40,234 nucleotides of DNA from Acidimicrobiaceae bacterium (lineage in GTDB: Bacteria > Actinomycetota > Acidimicrobiia > Acidimicrobiales > Palsa-688): assembly GCA_003166025.1 (NCBI GenBank), contig PMWT01000101.1:21890-62123 (forward strand), given 5' to 3'. The position numbers were made by a program, and so were the translations under genes. Shown piece after piece: positions 1 through 11,617 of the stretch. Every line of letters starts with the position of its first letter. Position 1 is the first letter of the stretch. Under the pieces are notes generated by a model that was not told the origin of the DNA, searched no databases, and saw only the letters and a program-made list of their open reading frames with translations.

Positions 1-255
1 GTACCGGCATCCGGGGTACCGGGCACCGCCAGAGATAGGCCGGGATGACCGTCTCCTCCGTTGCGGCTGAGTTGCTCCAAGTAGCAGCACGCTCATGCGG
101 CACCCCTTATCGGGGCCCGTTGAGGGCCCTGGCCTCATCGGGCACGGCCTTCACTGGGAGCAAAGGTCTTACATGCCCTCCCACGGCACCCGGTGACCGG
201 GCGTCCTGGCCGTCGTCAGTGTTGCAGGCGAGCGGGGCCACAGCTGGGCCCACCC
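1..255. other. Non-coding flank downstream of the MFS gene
   Basis: No reading frame here has a recognisable product or a convincing ribosome binding site. A short GC hairpin (GGGCCC, loop GTTGA, GGGCCC, about 116-132) lies past the stop codon of the leftward MFS gene and may help end its transcript, though no T-run follows. Confidence 0.4.
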
Positions 256-1602
256 TCAGCGCCGGCCACCGGCGGGCACCACGGCCAGGTCGGCGGGCGC
301 CCGGGACCGGGCCGGCTCCCCCCGGTCCGACAGAGCGCGCCACGCCAGTCCCGCCGTGACCAGTAGTGCGGCCCCGGACAGGCCAAAGGCGTCCCTGGCC
401 CCCGCCGCGCCTCCGGCCCAGGTGGCCACACCGCCGATGAGAAGGCTGGTGATGGGCGACGTGCCGGGAAGGACCATGGTCCATATACCCATGACCCGGC
501 CCCGGAGGCCAGGCTCGGTACGCAGTTGGACGAGGGTGTTGGCGAGGGCAATGAACCAGATTGACAAGAACCCGGTCAGGGCCACGCCGGCAAACAGCAG
601 GCCGACCCAGGGAGACGCCGCCGTCAGGCAGACGGCGGCCCCCGTCAGGACGGCCAGCCCGCGCACCCGCCGCCCGCTCGGCCAGGCCGGGCCGCCGCCG
701 GCCAGTAACGCGCCGAAGAGCGCACCCCCGCCGAAGGCTGCCATCAGGGCCCCGTAACCACCGGCGCCCATATGGAAGGCCCTGGTCGTCATGAGGGGCA
801 GGGTGACCCCCAGGTTGAACAACATCCCGGCGGCCACGGCCATCAACAACGAATAGCGGATGGCAGGGTTCCGCCAGGCAAAGGCAAGCCCCCGGCGCAC
901 CCGGCCTCGCCCCCGGCCCTCCTCGGCCACGGGCCGGCGCGACCACCCGCGGCGCCAAAGCAGGACTACCACCACGGTCAGCGGCGGCACGTAGGAGGCG
1001 GCGTTCACGAAGAAGCACGGGGCGAAGCCGACGGTCGCCAGCAGCACACCGCCCAGAGCCGGTCCGAGGACTCGCGAAGTGTTGATGACGACCTCGTTCA
1101 GGCTGATGGCATTGGCCACATACTCGGTGCCGACGAGTTCTAGGACGAAGACCTGGCGGGTGGGCGAGTCGATAGCCGAGATGCACCCGTTGGCGAAGGC
1201 GAAGGCGAACAGCATCCAGACCTGGACGGCGCCGGCCACCAGCACGGCCCCGAGCGTCACCCCGAGCACAATGTACGCGGACTGGGTGGCGAGGAGCACC
1301 CAGCGGCGGTCGAAGCGGTCCACCAGGGAACCCGCCCATGCGCTACCCAGCAGCAGGGGCGTGAAGGTGGCGGTGGACGTCAGGGCCAGTAGGAACGCGC
1401 TGTGGGTCAGGTGCAGCACGAGCCAGGACTGGGCCACCGCCTGGGTCGTCCCCCCCGACGCCGACATCACCTGCGAAAAGAACCACCAGCGGAAAGACCG
1501 CACCCGCATGGCCGGCGCGACCGTAGCCAGTCGCCCCAACCGCTTCACGGCTACGACTATGCCACGCCCTGCGACTATCCCTGTCCGGGAACGAAAAATC
1601 AC
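256..1602 (-). CDS. MFS-family exporter (EntS-like)
   Basis: Predicted 448-residue inner-membrane efflux transporter of the major facilitator superfamily. The protein is a run of hydrophobic segments. It has the loop motif GSLVDRFDRRWVL after the second segment, typical of the EntS-like MFS_3 group, and a later repeat-half motif LRGRVMGIWTM. Such proteins export siderophores, macrolides or other small molecules by proton antiport, and the substrate cannot be read from sequence. The start is uncertain: GTG at 1602 gives the longest frame, while ATG at 1509 (MRVRSFRWW) fits the usual family N-terminus better. Neither has a good ribosome binding site. It is divergent from two micro-genes, with a perfect palindrome between them. 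Confidence 0.85.
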   Translation of the reverse strand: MIFRSRTGIVAGRGIVVAVKRLGRLATVAPAMRVRSFRWWFFSQVMSASGGTTQAVAQSWLVLHLTHSAFLLALTSTATFTPLLLGSAWAGSLVDRFDRRWVLLATQSAYIVLGVTLGAVLVAGAVQVWMLFAFAFANGCISAIDSPTRQVFVLELVGTEYVANAISLNEVVINTSRVLGPALGGVLLATVGFAPCFFVNAASYVPPLTVVVVLLWRRGWSRRPVAEEGRGRGRVRRGLAFAWRNPAIRYSLLMAVAAGMLFNLGVTLPLMTTRAFHMGAGGYGALMAAFGGGALFGALLAGGGPAWPSGRRVRGLAVLTGAAVCLTAASPWVGLLFAGVALTGFLSIWFIALANTLVQLRTEPGLRGRVMGIWTMVLPGTSPITSLLIGGVATWAGGAAGARDAFGLSGAALLVTAGLAWRALSDRGEPARSRAPADLAVVPAGGRR

Positions 1603-1646
1603 TGGCGGCGACGGCCGGTATGGGCTGTAATGGTGGCCCAGCCCAT

Positions 1647-1667
1647 CGGGTGGTGGACCACCACCCG
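1647..1667. promoter_or_regulatory. Perfect 21-bp palindrome, candidate operator
   Basis: Half-site CGGGTGGTGG is mirrored exactly around a single central A. It lies between the divergent MFS gene and a rightward micro-ORF with a strong ribosome binding site, just downstream of a TGTAAT -10-like hexamer (1629-1634). A dimeric repressor site controlling the exporter is the simplest reading. A hairpin in the leader RNA is the alternative. No regulator gene lies next to it. Confidence 0.5.
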
Positions 1668-1688
1668 CCGAGTAGCAAGGAGGTGCGG

Positions 1689-1763
1689 ATGCCCATGATC
1701 TTCGAGCCCGCTCTTCCCGTCGCGCCTGGCATCGTGCAGGCCACGCTCACCTCAGCCCGCTAG
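1689..1763 (+). CDS. Micro-ORF, 24 residues
   Basis: ATG start with a near-perfect ribosome binding site AAGGAGGT (1677-1684) four bases upstream. The peptide begins MPMIFEPALPVAPG and ends TSAR. I do not recognise it. The strong binding site directly after the palindrome suggests that the palindrome controls this transcript, and it could be a leader peptide for the 56-residue gene that follows 81 bases later. No hydrophobic segment is obvious. Confidence 0.4.
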   Translation: MPMIFEPALPVAPGIVQATLTSAR

Positions 1764-1844
1764 AGCCGACCGCCGGCCCCGCCGGCCCCTCGTACGCCAA
1801 CGAACCAGCTGCGCTCCGGCGCGGCTCCCCCGATGGAGGCTGTC

Positions 1845-2015
1845 ATGTTGCCCAACCCTTATATTGCGGCGCGCCTTGTCCACGAGCGCCGGTCCGAAAT
1901 GGAAGCTGTTGCCCGTCGCCGCCGTCTCGCGCGACAGGCCGCCTCGGTCCACCGGGCGCCCCGCGACAGGGCCCCGTCCCGGGCCCCTCGCTACTGGCGC
2001 TGGAGGTACCTTTGA
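1845..2015 (+). CDS. Small basic actinobacterial protein, 56 residues
   Basis: ATG at 1845 is preceded by GGAGG (1835-1839) with five-base spacing, and the gene ends exactly at a strong terminator hairpin. The peptide (MLPNPYIAARLVHERR at the start) is rich in Arg and Ala and ends in an aromatic-basic tail. It resembles the short HPE/NPY-start, heavily basic hypothetical proteins common in actinobacteria, whose role is unknown. It is probably cotranscribed with the 24-residue micro-ORF upstream. Confidence 0.6.
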   Translation: MLPNPYIAARLVHERRSEMEAVARRRRLARQAASVHRAPRDRAPSRAPRYWRWRYL

Positions 2016-2046
2016 GCCCGCGCCTAAAAGCCCGAAGGCGCGGGCT
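2015..2046 (+). terminator. Strong hairpin terminator
   Basis: Perfect 11-bp stem AGCCCGCGCCT / AGGCGCGGGCT with a 10-base loop, starting at the last base of the 56-residue gene. There is no T-run, as is usual for high-GC actinobacterial terminators. Confidence 0.7.
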
Positions 2047-2174
2047 GATCCGCCGGCGGATGGGGGTTCGCAACTGTTCCCCGAGCAGTGAGCGATAGTA
2101 CCCATTGGTGATCGATAGGAGGTACTGGTGCGCCAAAGAGGGGTTATCGTCACACCCGCCTGGCAGAGTTGTTG

Positions 2175-2985
2175 CATCGCCGAACAGCTTGGGCGTGGCC
2201 GTCAGGTGCGACAGGCTCGCACCGAAAACCCCGGTCCCACACAGGGCGATGACGGCGAAGACCGTGCCCAACAGGGCAGGCCCGACGGGGGCGTTGGCGT
2301 GGCCGCTGCGGCGCTCGAATGCGTTGCGCACGCCGATCAGGGCGCTAGGCGGTGCCCCCAGTGCCGCCAGGCGCTCTACGAGGGAGGTCGTAGGAGGGAG
2401 CCAGGCCCGCAGGGAACTCGTAGTCGGTCGCCTCGAACCCGACCACATGGAAGGCGACCACCGGGCCATCGGGCACCGGCGGCGCACCAACAGCATTGTT
2501 GAACGCCGATGTCTGCCGCGAGGAGTAGAAGGGCACCCGGACCACGCTGCCCAGCCGGAGCCCGTAGTCCTGTTGAAGGGTGAACGACGCCACGACCTGG
2601 TCGGGGGCCGACGGGCCCGGCCAATGCCCGGACACCAGCTTGGACAGTGACCGTTCCCCGGGCGGCGCGAATATGACGCCGAAGTCCGTGGGGCCGATCG
2701 GGTGAGGGCAGCGGCAGGACGGCTGGCCCGAATCGAGGCCGACGAGCTCGGTGACAGAGGTGACCTCAGCCAGCTTGAGCCGGCTCGGCCATTGTTCCTC
2801 GGTAAAAACGCCGGCGTCGAAGCCGTGGGAGGCCAGAAAGCTTGGGAACGCAGCAGCCGTGCGGCGCCCGGCGGCGGCCGCAGCCAGCACGACGCCGCCG
2901 ACGAGGGCGGTCAGCAGGACGAGCACCACCCACGAGCGCCACCTTCGGCGGCCCAGAGGCTGCCCCCGACGGTCCCATCGGACAA
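2175..2985 (-). pseudogene. FtsX-type ABC permease remnant
   Basis: Reading leftward, the frame carries RRRWRSWVVLVLLTALVGG and a GRRTAAAF segment, the usual N-terminal anchor of large actinobacterial FtsX/MacB-like permeases. An extracytoplasmic stretch runs to about 2400. Sequence typical of the second half of the family (GVRNAFERR, then FGASLSHLTATPKLFGD) continues in another frame from about 2390 to 2175. The first FtsX domain between them is missing, so there is an internal deletion plus a frame change. No start codon is seen at the 5' end, which runs into the divergent aldo/keto reductase start, and the 3' end stops matching at 2175. No partner ATPase is present. This is a dead fragment. 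Confidence 0.7.
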
Positions 2986-2995
2986 GGAGACGGCT

Positions 2996-3826
2996 ATGGC
3001 AACCAACCCGGCACCCGCAGACGAGCGCTCCCGCGCACTAGCAGACGGTCACCAAATCCCGGTACTCGGGCTCGGCGTCTGGCAGGTCCCAGACGGGCCG
3101 GAGTGCGTAAACGCCGTGCGCTGGGCGCTGGAGCTCGGCTACCGGCATGTCGACACCGCTCAGGCCTATGGCAACGAAGAGAGCGTCGGGCAGGCCCTGC
3201 GCGACAGCGGTGTGCCGCGTGACGAGGTGTACATAACTACCAAGTTCTATCCCGGTGGTAAGGACCCGGCAACTGAAGTCGAGCACAGCCTGCGCCGGCT
3301 CGGCTTGGACTACGTCGACCTATACCTCGTCCACTGGCCGCAGGGCGGCGCACTGTGGGCCTGGTCGGGCATGCAGCGGGCGCACGAACGGGGCCATGCC
3401 CGCTCGATCGGCATCTCTAACTTCAACGCCACCGAACTCGGGGCTCTGCTCGAGGCGGCCACGGTCCCTCCCGCCGTAAACCAGCTTCAGCTGAGCCCGT
3501 TCGAGTACCGCCAGGCATTGATCGAAGCCTGCGAAAAACGCGACGTCGCCGTCGAGGCCTACAGCCCTCTAGGCACCGGCCGGCACCTTTCCCACCGGGC
3601 CGTCCACGCCGTGGCGCAACGGGTAGGGCGCACCCCGGCACAGGTGCTGCTGCGCTGGGGCCTGCAGCGTGGCCTCATCGTCCTGCCCAAGTCGACCCAC
3701 CGCGAGCGCATCGAGGAAAACTCCCAAATCTTCGATTTCGCCTTGTCCGACCAGGACGTGGCCGAGCTCGACGCCTGCGACGGCACCGCTGGCACCGACC
3801 GCGCCCTGGAACGCAAATGGTGGTGA
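2996..3826 (+). CDS. Aldo/keto reductase (2,5-diketo-D-gluconate reductase type)
   Basis: A 276-residue NADPH-dependent cytosolic reductase of the AKR superfamily, close to the AKR5 group that reduces diketogluconate, methylglyoxal and other carbonyls. The catalytic tetrad is complete: D53, Y58 (DTAQAYGNE), K83 (TTKFY) and H113 (LVHWP). The C-terminal cofactor motif VLPKSTHRERIEEN is present. The ATG at 2996 has AAGGAGA upstream. An in-frame extension reaches back to 2702, but it crosses the permease remnant on the other strand and carries no family sequence. The true substrate cannot be inferred. Single-gene unit. Confidence 0.93.
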   Translation: MATNPAPADERSRALADGHQIPVLGLGVWQVPDGPECVNAVRWALELGYRHVDTAQAYGNEESVGQALRDSGVPRDEVYITTKFYPGGKDPATEVEHSLRRLGLDYVDLYLVHWPQGGALWAWSGMQRAHERGHARSIGISNFNATELGALLEAATVPPAVNQLQLSPFEYRQALIEACEKRDVAVEAYSPLGTGRHLSHRAVHAVAQRVGRTPAQVLLRWGLQRGLIVLPKSTHRERIEENSQIFDFALSDQDVAELDACDGTAGTDRALERKWW

Positions 3827-4224
3827 CCCCAGCCTAACCCTTACCCCACAGCGACCGGCCCGGAAGGGCAATTTCGGCAACGCCTTGGTGGCGTCGACAG
3901 GACCGTGCCAGCCGACGACAAGCAAAGAGATCGCGGCTGGCGTTACACCGCTCTTATGCCAGTCCTGAAGAGGCAACCTGCGGGCCGAAACACTGTTGGT
4001 CGTGCGTTTCAAGGTGGCGCGCAATGTTGCCGCTGACCTGCCATAACGCGTCAGTGGCTTGCACGGGGCCGGAGCTAACACGAGATCTCAGCGCCTGTGA
4101 GCCAAGGCCTTTCCTGATGCCGGTAGGCCAAGGGGTACCGGGGGCCGCGCAATCATTTCGCCCCGCTCGGCGTCTTTAAAAGGCCGGAGTAGGTGCCAGG
4201 ACCAATACGATCGAGGCAAGCCAT
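3827..4224. other. Intergenic region before the ECF operon
   Basis: About 400 bases with no convincing coding frame. A promoter for the sigma factor must lie toward the right end, but I could not pick out a clear -35/-10 pair. No RNA gene or repeat was recognised. Confidence 0.4.
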
Positions 4225-4749
4225 ATGGACGACCAGGGACGCGCCTTCCTCGAGGCAGCTCTGCCACACCTCGACGCCGTCTACCGAGTGGCCCGGCACG
4301 CCGCCCGGGACCACCACCATGCCGAGGACCTCGTCCAGGAGACCTACTTGCGGGCCTTTGCTGCGTTCGACAGCCACCGGGGGCCGAGCACCAGAGCATG
4401 GCTGGTCACGATCTGCCTCAACCTGGCGCGCAGCGATGGGCGGCGCCGGGCCCGACGCGTCGTGGAGACGGCTATGCCCGAGCCCTACGAGCCGGAGGCG
4501 CCGGGGATGAGCGTGCCGGAGAAGGCAATGGCCAATATCGACCGCGCCGAAGTTTCGCGCGCTCTGGCCCAACTTCCCGACGAGCAGCGGCTGGCGATCG
4601 TCCTTATGGACCTGAGCGGCCACAGCGCCTCGGAGGTCGCCGAGATGCTCGGTTGCCCGCGGAATACCGTGCTTTCCCGCGTGTACCGCGGTCGGCAGCG
4701 CCTGACCTCGTTGCTCGTCCAGGAGGACATAAACCGTGACGTGCCCTGA
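4225..4749 (+). CDS. ECF-family RNA polymerase sigma factor
   Basis: A 174-residue extracytoplasmic-function sigma factor. Region 2 (DHHHAEDLVQETYLRAFAAF, then TRAWLVTICLNLARS) melts and recognises the -10 element. Region 4 (LPDEQRLAIVLMDLSGHSASEVAEMLGCP, then TVLSRVYRGRQRL) is the helix-turn-helix that reads the -35 element. It overlaps the following anti-sigma gene by 14 bases, so the two are translationally coupled, the standard sigma/anti-sigma arrangement. The signal is unknown. The neighbouring exported protein and molybdoenzyme stub suggest an envelope or redox stimulus. No ribosome binding site stands out before the ATG. Confidence 0.93.
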   Translation: MDDQGRAFLEAALPHLDAVYRVARHAARDHHHAEDLVQETYLRAFAAFDSHRGPSTRAWLVTICLNLARSDGRRRARRVVETAMPEPYEPEAPGMSVPEKAMANIDRAEVSRALAQLPDEQRLAIVLMDLSGHSASEVAEMLGCPRNTVLSRVYRGRQRLTSLLVQEDINRDVP

Positions 4750-5461
4750 AGAGCGCTTGATCGCCTTCCTCGCCGGCGAGCTCCCCCCGGACGAGGAACG
4801 GCGCTTTGACGAGCACCTGCTCAGCTGCGAGCCGTGCTGGCGGGCTGTGAAGGCGGACCAGGCGGCGCGCCTCGCCCTCGAAAAACTGCGCCAGCCCGCC
4901 CCGGCCGGCTTGCAGGAGCGCGTGGCCCTCGCCATCGCCCTCGCCTCGCAGGACGAGGCCAAGAGCGCTGCCGGGCAACGCCGGGCCGCACCCCGTTGGC
5001 GGCCCTGGGCGGCCGCCCGGCCCCGCCACCCACGCCTGGTGGTGGCGGCCTGCCTGGTCGTCATCATGGCTGTCGGCGCCACCGGTTGGCTCGCCGCCCG
5101 CGCGGCGCCATCCGATCCTGCCGAGGTGGCCGCCGTCGTCGCCATGATGACCCCGGGCTCGCCCCCTACCACCGCCCTCCGGGCCGGCGAGCATTTCGTC
5201 ATCGCCGGCCAGCCCCTGATGGTCCGGGCCTACCAGCTCGAAGGCACCGAGGAGCTTGTCGCCACCTCGGCCCGTCCGTTCCCCATGCCTTCAACCTCGC
5301 ACCTGCTCCCGGGATCCTCGTCACTGGCCTGGATGGCTACCAAAGGCCGGCTTTCGATGTACGGGGTCAACCAGCGCGGCGGTGGCCAGTCGATGTTCGT
5401 CGTCGCCGACATGCCCATGGCGGAGATGCCCCAACTGGCCGCCCGCCTAGACCTCATCTAG
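4736..5461 (+). CDS. Zinc-binding transmembrane anti-sigma factor
   Basis: A 241-residue partner of the preceding ECF sigma factor. The N-terminus carries the zinc anti-sigma signature HLLSCEPCW (His-x3-Cys-x2-Cys, about residues 27-34), which binds the sigma factor in the cytoplasm. A single membrane span lies at about residues 103-124 (LVVAACLVVIMAVGATGWLA), followed by a roughly 110-residue external domain rich in Met and Pro. GTG start inside the sigma gene. Release of the sigma factor by thiol oxidation of the zinc site or by proteolysis is known for the family, and which applies here is not visible. Confidence 0.88.
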   Translation: MTCPEERLIAFLAGELPPDEERRFDEHLLSCEPCWRAVKADQAARLALEKLRQPAPAGLQERVALAIALASQDEAKSAAGQRRAAPRWRPWAAARPRHPRLVVAACLVVIMAVGATGWLAARAAPSDPAEVAAVVAMMTPGSPPTTALRAGEHFVIAGQPLMVRAYQLEGTEELVATSARPFPMPSTSHLLPGSSSLAWMATKGRLSMYGVNQRGGGQSMFVVADMPMAEMPQLAARLDLI

Positions 5462-5469
5462 CTGGTCTA

Positions 5470-5485
5470 CGCCCCATTTGGGGTG
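5470..5485 (+). terminator. Short hairpin after the anti-sigma gene
   Basis: CGCCCC / GGGGTG stem with loop ATTT, eight bases past the anti-sigma stop codon. The stem is six base pairs with one G-T pair and no T-run, so this is only a candidate terminator. Confidence 0.4.
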
Positions 5486-5540
5486 CAGAGCTTGGGCGCC
5501 CAGGCCCGGTGAGCCTCGGGCCTGCAATCAACCCGGGCCC

Positions 5541-5747
5541 GTGGGCGTCTCCAGTGGTGTGGCTGATGACTTCAGGCCGGTCGGCCGGCGACTCTTTCTC
5601 GGGCTGATCGGGGCCGGCGCCGTCGGTACGGTTTTCGGCTCCCAGATCCAAAACGTCGTCGGCACTGTCCTCCAACCCCTTACCAACTCGAGCGGTGGCG
5701 GTCTCGCTCTGGTGACAAGACGGCGGCATGACGCCGGGTACCCATAA
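5541..5747 (+). pseudogene. N-terminal stub of a sulfite-oxidase-like molybdoenzyme
   Basis: About 68 codons from GTG 5541 (an in-frame GTG at 5559 is an alternative). The segment GRRLFLGLIGAGAVGTVFGS, followed by QIQNVVGTVLQPLTNSSGGGL, is the Tat-type anchor and first linker of actinobacterial membrane-bound SUOX/MopB oxidoreductases. In those proteins it continues for several hundred residues. Here the frame ends after a few unrelated residues, so the molybdopterin domain is absent. ECF/anti-sigma pairs are sometimes found next to such enzymes, so this probably marks the former partner. Confidence 0.6.
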
Positions 5748-5770
5748 AAAAACACAAGGAGGACAATTAA

Positions 5771-6115
5771 ATGCAGTTGAAGAAGTTCGTCAAGGTAATG
5801 CCGTTCGCCCTCGCCCTCGGCATTTCGAGCACGGTTGCGGTGGCCGCCCCAGCCGCCGACGCCGCGGGGATGCACAGCGCTCCCATGGGCCAGGTCACCA
5901 AGACGGGGACGTTCGAGAAATTGCTCTCTAGCACTTCGTTCAAGATGTCGGTGGACATGAAGTCCTATGTGGTCAAGACGAACTCTATGACCCACATAAC
6001 GCTGAACTCGATGAAGAGCAAGCTTTCTGCCCTGAAGACGGGTGACAGTGTCACCGTCCAGGGCGAGCTCGAGATGGGGGCGATCATCGCCACCAGCGTC
6101 CATATCGCGATGTGA
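5771..6115 (+). CDS. Small exported protein with DUF5666-like fold
   Basis: 114 residues with a strong binding site AAGGAGGA (5757-5764) six bases before the ATG. The signal peptide has a KKFVK start and an ALALGISSTVAVAAPAADA core with likely cleavage after AAPAADA. The mature part (TGTFEKLLSSTSF, then LKTGDSVTVQGELEMG, then IIATSVHI) has the alternating pattern of DUF5666-like single-barrel proteins, in which GDxVxVxG closes the fold. It is rich in Met, Lys and Ser, with codons less GC-rich than its neighbours. Ligand unknown. It may be regulated by the ECF pair upstream. Confidence 0.65.
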   Translation: MQLKKFVKVMPFALALGISSTVAVAAPAADAAGMHSAPMGQVTKTGTFEKLLSSTSFKMSVDMKSYVVKTNSMTHITLNSMKSKLSALKTGDSVTVQGELEMGAIIATSVHIAM

Positions 6116-6436
6116 GCAGCCCGGCGGGCCCCAGGGTCAAAGGGGTCAACTTCCACTGCCCCGCAGCGTCCGGCTGCGGGCAGTGAAGCCGCCAGTGGCG
6201 CGCCAGGTTGTCAGGACCATAACGGTCACATCGTGGTGAGAGGATCTGGGCCGGAGTGCGGGTGAGCTGGGAGGTGGACAGCTCCACGTCTCGCGCACTC
6301 AGTGACTAGCGAACGCTCTTGGCGCATGAATGGCCCCGCAAGCTCCCCAGTTGCGACGCACCCCTAAGGCGCTCGGGCCGCCGGCCGATACTGTCCCTGA
6401 CCATCCCTGAGACCACCGGGGACACAACACGTCGGA
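6116..6436. other. Intergenic region with a long hairpin
   Basis: No coding frame. The main structure is a stem at 6150-6187, in which CACTGCC and CGCAGC pair with GCTGCG and GGCAGTG around loop GTCCG, giving about 16 pairs with one bulge. It is the likely terminator of the exported-protein unit. A weaker GAGCTG / CAGCTC hairpin lies near 6264-6284. The kinase operon promoter must lie here but is not obvious. Confidence 0.55.
6150..6187 (+). terminator. Long GC hairpin, likely terminator
   Basis: The outer stem CACTGCC/GGCAGTG continues into CGCAGC/GCTGCG with a GTCCG loop. It lies 35 bases past the stop codon of the small exported protein. Confidence 0.6.
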
Positions 6437-9825
<3,389 letters not shown>

Positions 9826-9838
<13 letters not shown>

Positions 9839-10800
9839 TCGCCGACGACGATGTCACGAGCCGGCTCATGCTGGAGGCCATCGTCTCCAAGCTGGGCCAT
9901 GAATGCCTCGTCGCCCACGATGGGTCAAGAGCGTGGGAGCTGCTGTCCTCCGAGGTCATCGACGTCCTGCTCACTGACTGGCTGATGCCGGGGGTCGACG
10001 GCCCCGAGCTGTGCCGGCGAGTACGCCACGAGCTGAACGACCGCTACACCTACATAGTGCTAGTGACCCGTATTGGCCAGCCAGAGTTGGTCCTGGAAGG
10101 CATGGGCGCCGGCGCCGATGACTACCTCGTCAAGCCGGCCGACCCGTTCGCGGTCAAAACCCGCATGGTGGCGGCCGAACGCGTGACCGCCCTCCACCGC
10201 CAGCTGGCCAGCTTTCGCTCACAGCTCGAAGAGGCCAACATCGAGCTTCTCGGGCAGTCGCTCACCGACCCGCTCACGGGCCTGGGCAACCGCCGCCGCA
10301 TGGAAGAAGACCTGGAGCGCGCTCATGCCCGGGCGCTTCGGCTCGGTCGAGGCTATGGCCTGGCCCTGTTCGACATCGACCACTTCAAGCTCTTCAACGA
10401 CCGGTACGGGCACCTAGCCGGGGACGAGGCCTTGCGCCAGGTGGCCGGCTGCCTGGACAAGTTTTCCCGGGCCGACGAGAGCCTGTACCGCTATGGCGGT
10501 GAGGAGTTCCTCCTGCTCCTGTCGGATTGCAACCTCGACGCCGCCTCCACCGCCGCCGGCCGGCTCCGCCGGGCCGTGGCCGACATGGCGGTACCCCACG
10601 ACGCCCGGCCCACGTCGCCCAACGTGGTGACGCTGAGCGGCGGGGTGTCGTGCTGGACGGCGGGCTCGTCGCTCTCTCTCTCCGACCTGCTCCAGCAGGC
10701 TGACGGTGCGCTCTTCCAGGCCAAGTCGGCGGGCCGTGACCGGGTGCATGTGGTGGTCCAGCACGACGGGGAACCAGGACGCGCGCCCGTCGCCATTTGA
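9826..10800 (+). CDS. Response regulator with GGDEF domain (diguanylate cyclase)
   Basis: 324 residues. The receiver domain (1-120) has the acidic pocket DDD at 7-9, phospho-acceptor D51 (LLTDWLMPGVDG) and the lysine in DDYLVKPAD. A coiled linker (QLASFRSQLEEANIELL) leads to a GGDEF domain with DPLTGLGNRRRM, FDIDHFKLFND and an intact GGEEF active site. It should therefore make cyclic di-GMP in the cytosol. The usual product-inhibition site RxxD, placed nine residues before GGEEF, reads RADE here, so the Asp is replaced by Glu and feedback control may be weakened. The start overlaps the kinase and the stop overlaps the deaminase region. Confidence 0.93.
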
Positions 10801-10805
10801 GCAGA

Positions 10806-11288
10806 ATGTACGACATGGCGCTCAACGGTCTTGACCCTGAAGAACTGCTGGAGGTGGCCATCGAGGAAGCTCTGGCCGGGCTCGCTGAAGGAGGGATCCC
10901 CATAGGCGGCGCCATCTATGGCCCCACCGGCGAGTTGGTTGGCCGCGGTCACAACCGCCGAGTGCAGCACAACGACCCGTCGTCACACGGCGAGACGGAC
11001 GCGTTCCGCAACGCCGGGCGCCAATCAACCTGGCTCGACAAAATCTTCGTGTCCACCTTGAGCCCCTGCTGGTACTGCAGCGGCTTGATCTACCAGTTCG
11101 GTTTCCCGACGCTCATAATCGGCGACGACCAGGGACGCAAGCACGAGAGTACCGAGTGGCTGGAAAGCAACGGCGTGGAGGTCGTCCAGCTTCGTTCGCC
11201 AAGACTGTCGAAGATGTTCTCGGCCTGGGCCATCGCCAACTCGGAGGTGTGGGCCGAGGACGCCGGGCGGTGGCTGGCGGGCAGCTAG
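10806..11288 (+). CDS. Cytosine deaminase-like protein (Fcy1 family)
   Basis: 160 residues from ATG 10806; TTG at 10797, overlapping the preceding stop, is an alternative. Zinc-dependent deaminase of the CDA superfamily, closest in pattern to yeast cytosine deaminase Fcy1. EGGIPIGGAIYG corresponds to its EGGVPIGG segment, SSHGETDAF carries the zinc His and catalytic Glu (H61, E63), and STLSPCWYCSG carries the zinc cysteines (C88, C91). It likely converts cytosine or a related base to uracil with release of ammonia. Translational coupling to a kinase and a diguanylate cyclase is unusual. Substrate is inferred from the family only, and guanine or a modified base is possible. Confidence 0.8.
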   Translation: MYDMALNGLDPEELLEVAIEEALAGLAEGGIPIGGAIYGPTGELVGRGHNRRVQHNDPSSHGETDAFRNAGRQSTWLDKIFVSTLSPCWYCSGLIYQFGFPTLIIGDDQGRKHESTEWLESNGVEVVQLRSPRLSKMFSAWAIANSEVWAEDAGRWLAGS

Positions 11289-11617
11289 AGCTTCCAGGCC
11301 CGGCCCAGGTCAAGCGAGGGCGTCTCCCCCGCGGCGGCCAGAGCCCGCCTCACGGCGCCGACTACAGGGGGCCCGGCGGCCACGATGACCTCCGACGCGG
11401 GCAGTAACGACTGGATGTGTTGGCCGTTGCCTTCGTCATTTCCCTGTGCCCGGTGATGAGCCCGCCCCTCCCCGCTGTCGTCAGGCTGGCGCTGGGCGCA
11501 GAGCGCCCGGGCCGTCGTACCGTGGCGGGCGTGGAACCGGGCCATCTTCCGCACGGAAAGCTCGACCTCTGCGGCCGTGGCGCGATTGACCTCATAGCCG
11601 CCGAACCCCGTGCTCAT
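11285..11617 (-). pseudogene. Putative remnant next to sugar genes, possibly sugar kinase
   Basis: 110 codons starting at ATG 11617, which overlaps the stop of the MalG remnant (ATGA), and ending in a stop that shares CTAG with the convergent deaminase stop. The N-terminal part is unfamiliar. The C-terminal VIVAAGPPVVGAVRRALAAAG resembles the end of BadF/BadG-type N-acetylglucosamine kinases (pattern PPVxGAlxxAl..aG). The length is about a third of that family. Together with the adjacent permease and SIS-domain fragments, it is best read as what is left of an amino-sugar kinase gene, but this assignment is weak. Confidence 0.35.

Noticed and set aside
107-1339. 410-codon leftward frame within the MFS gene
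   Set aside because: Shadow frame of high-GC coding DNA: Arg/Gly/Pro-rich, no domain, fully inside a well-supported transporter.
2128-2502. Rightward frame starting MRQRGVIVTPAWQ with AGGAGGT upstream
   Set aside because: The binding-site-like sequence is attractive, but the frame overlaps the permease remnant antisense, has no familiar sequence and an odd composition. Treated as chance.
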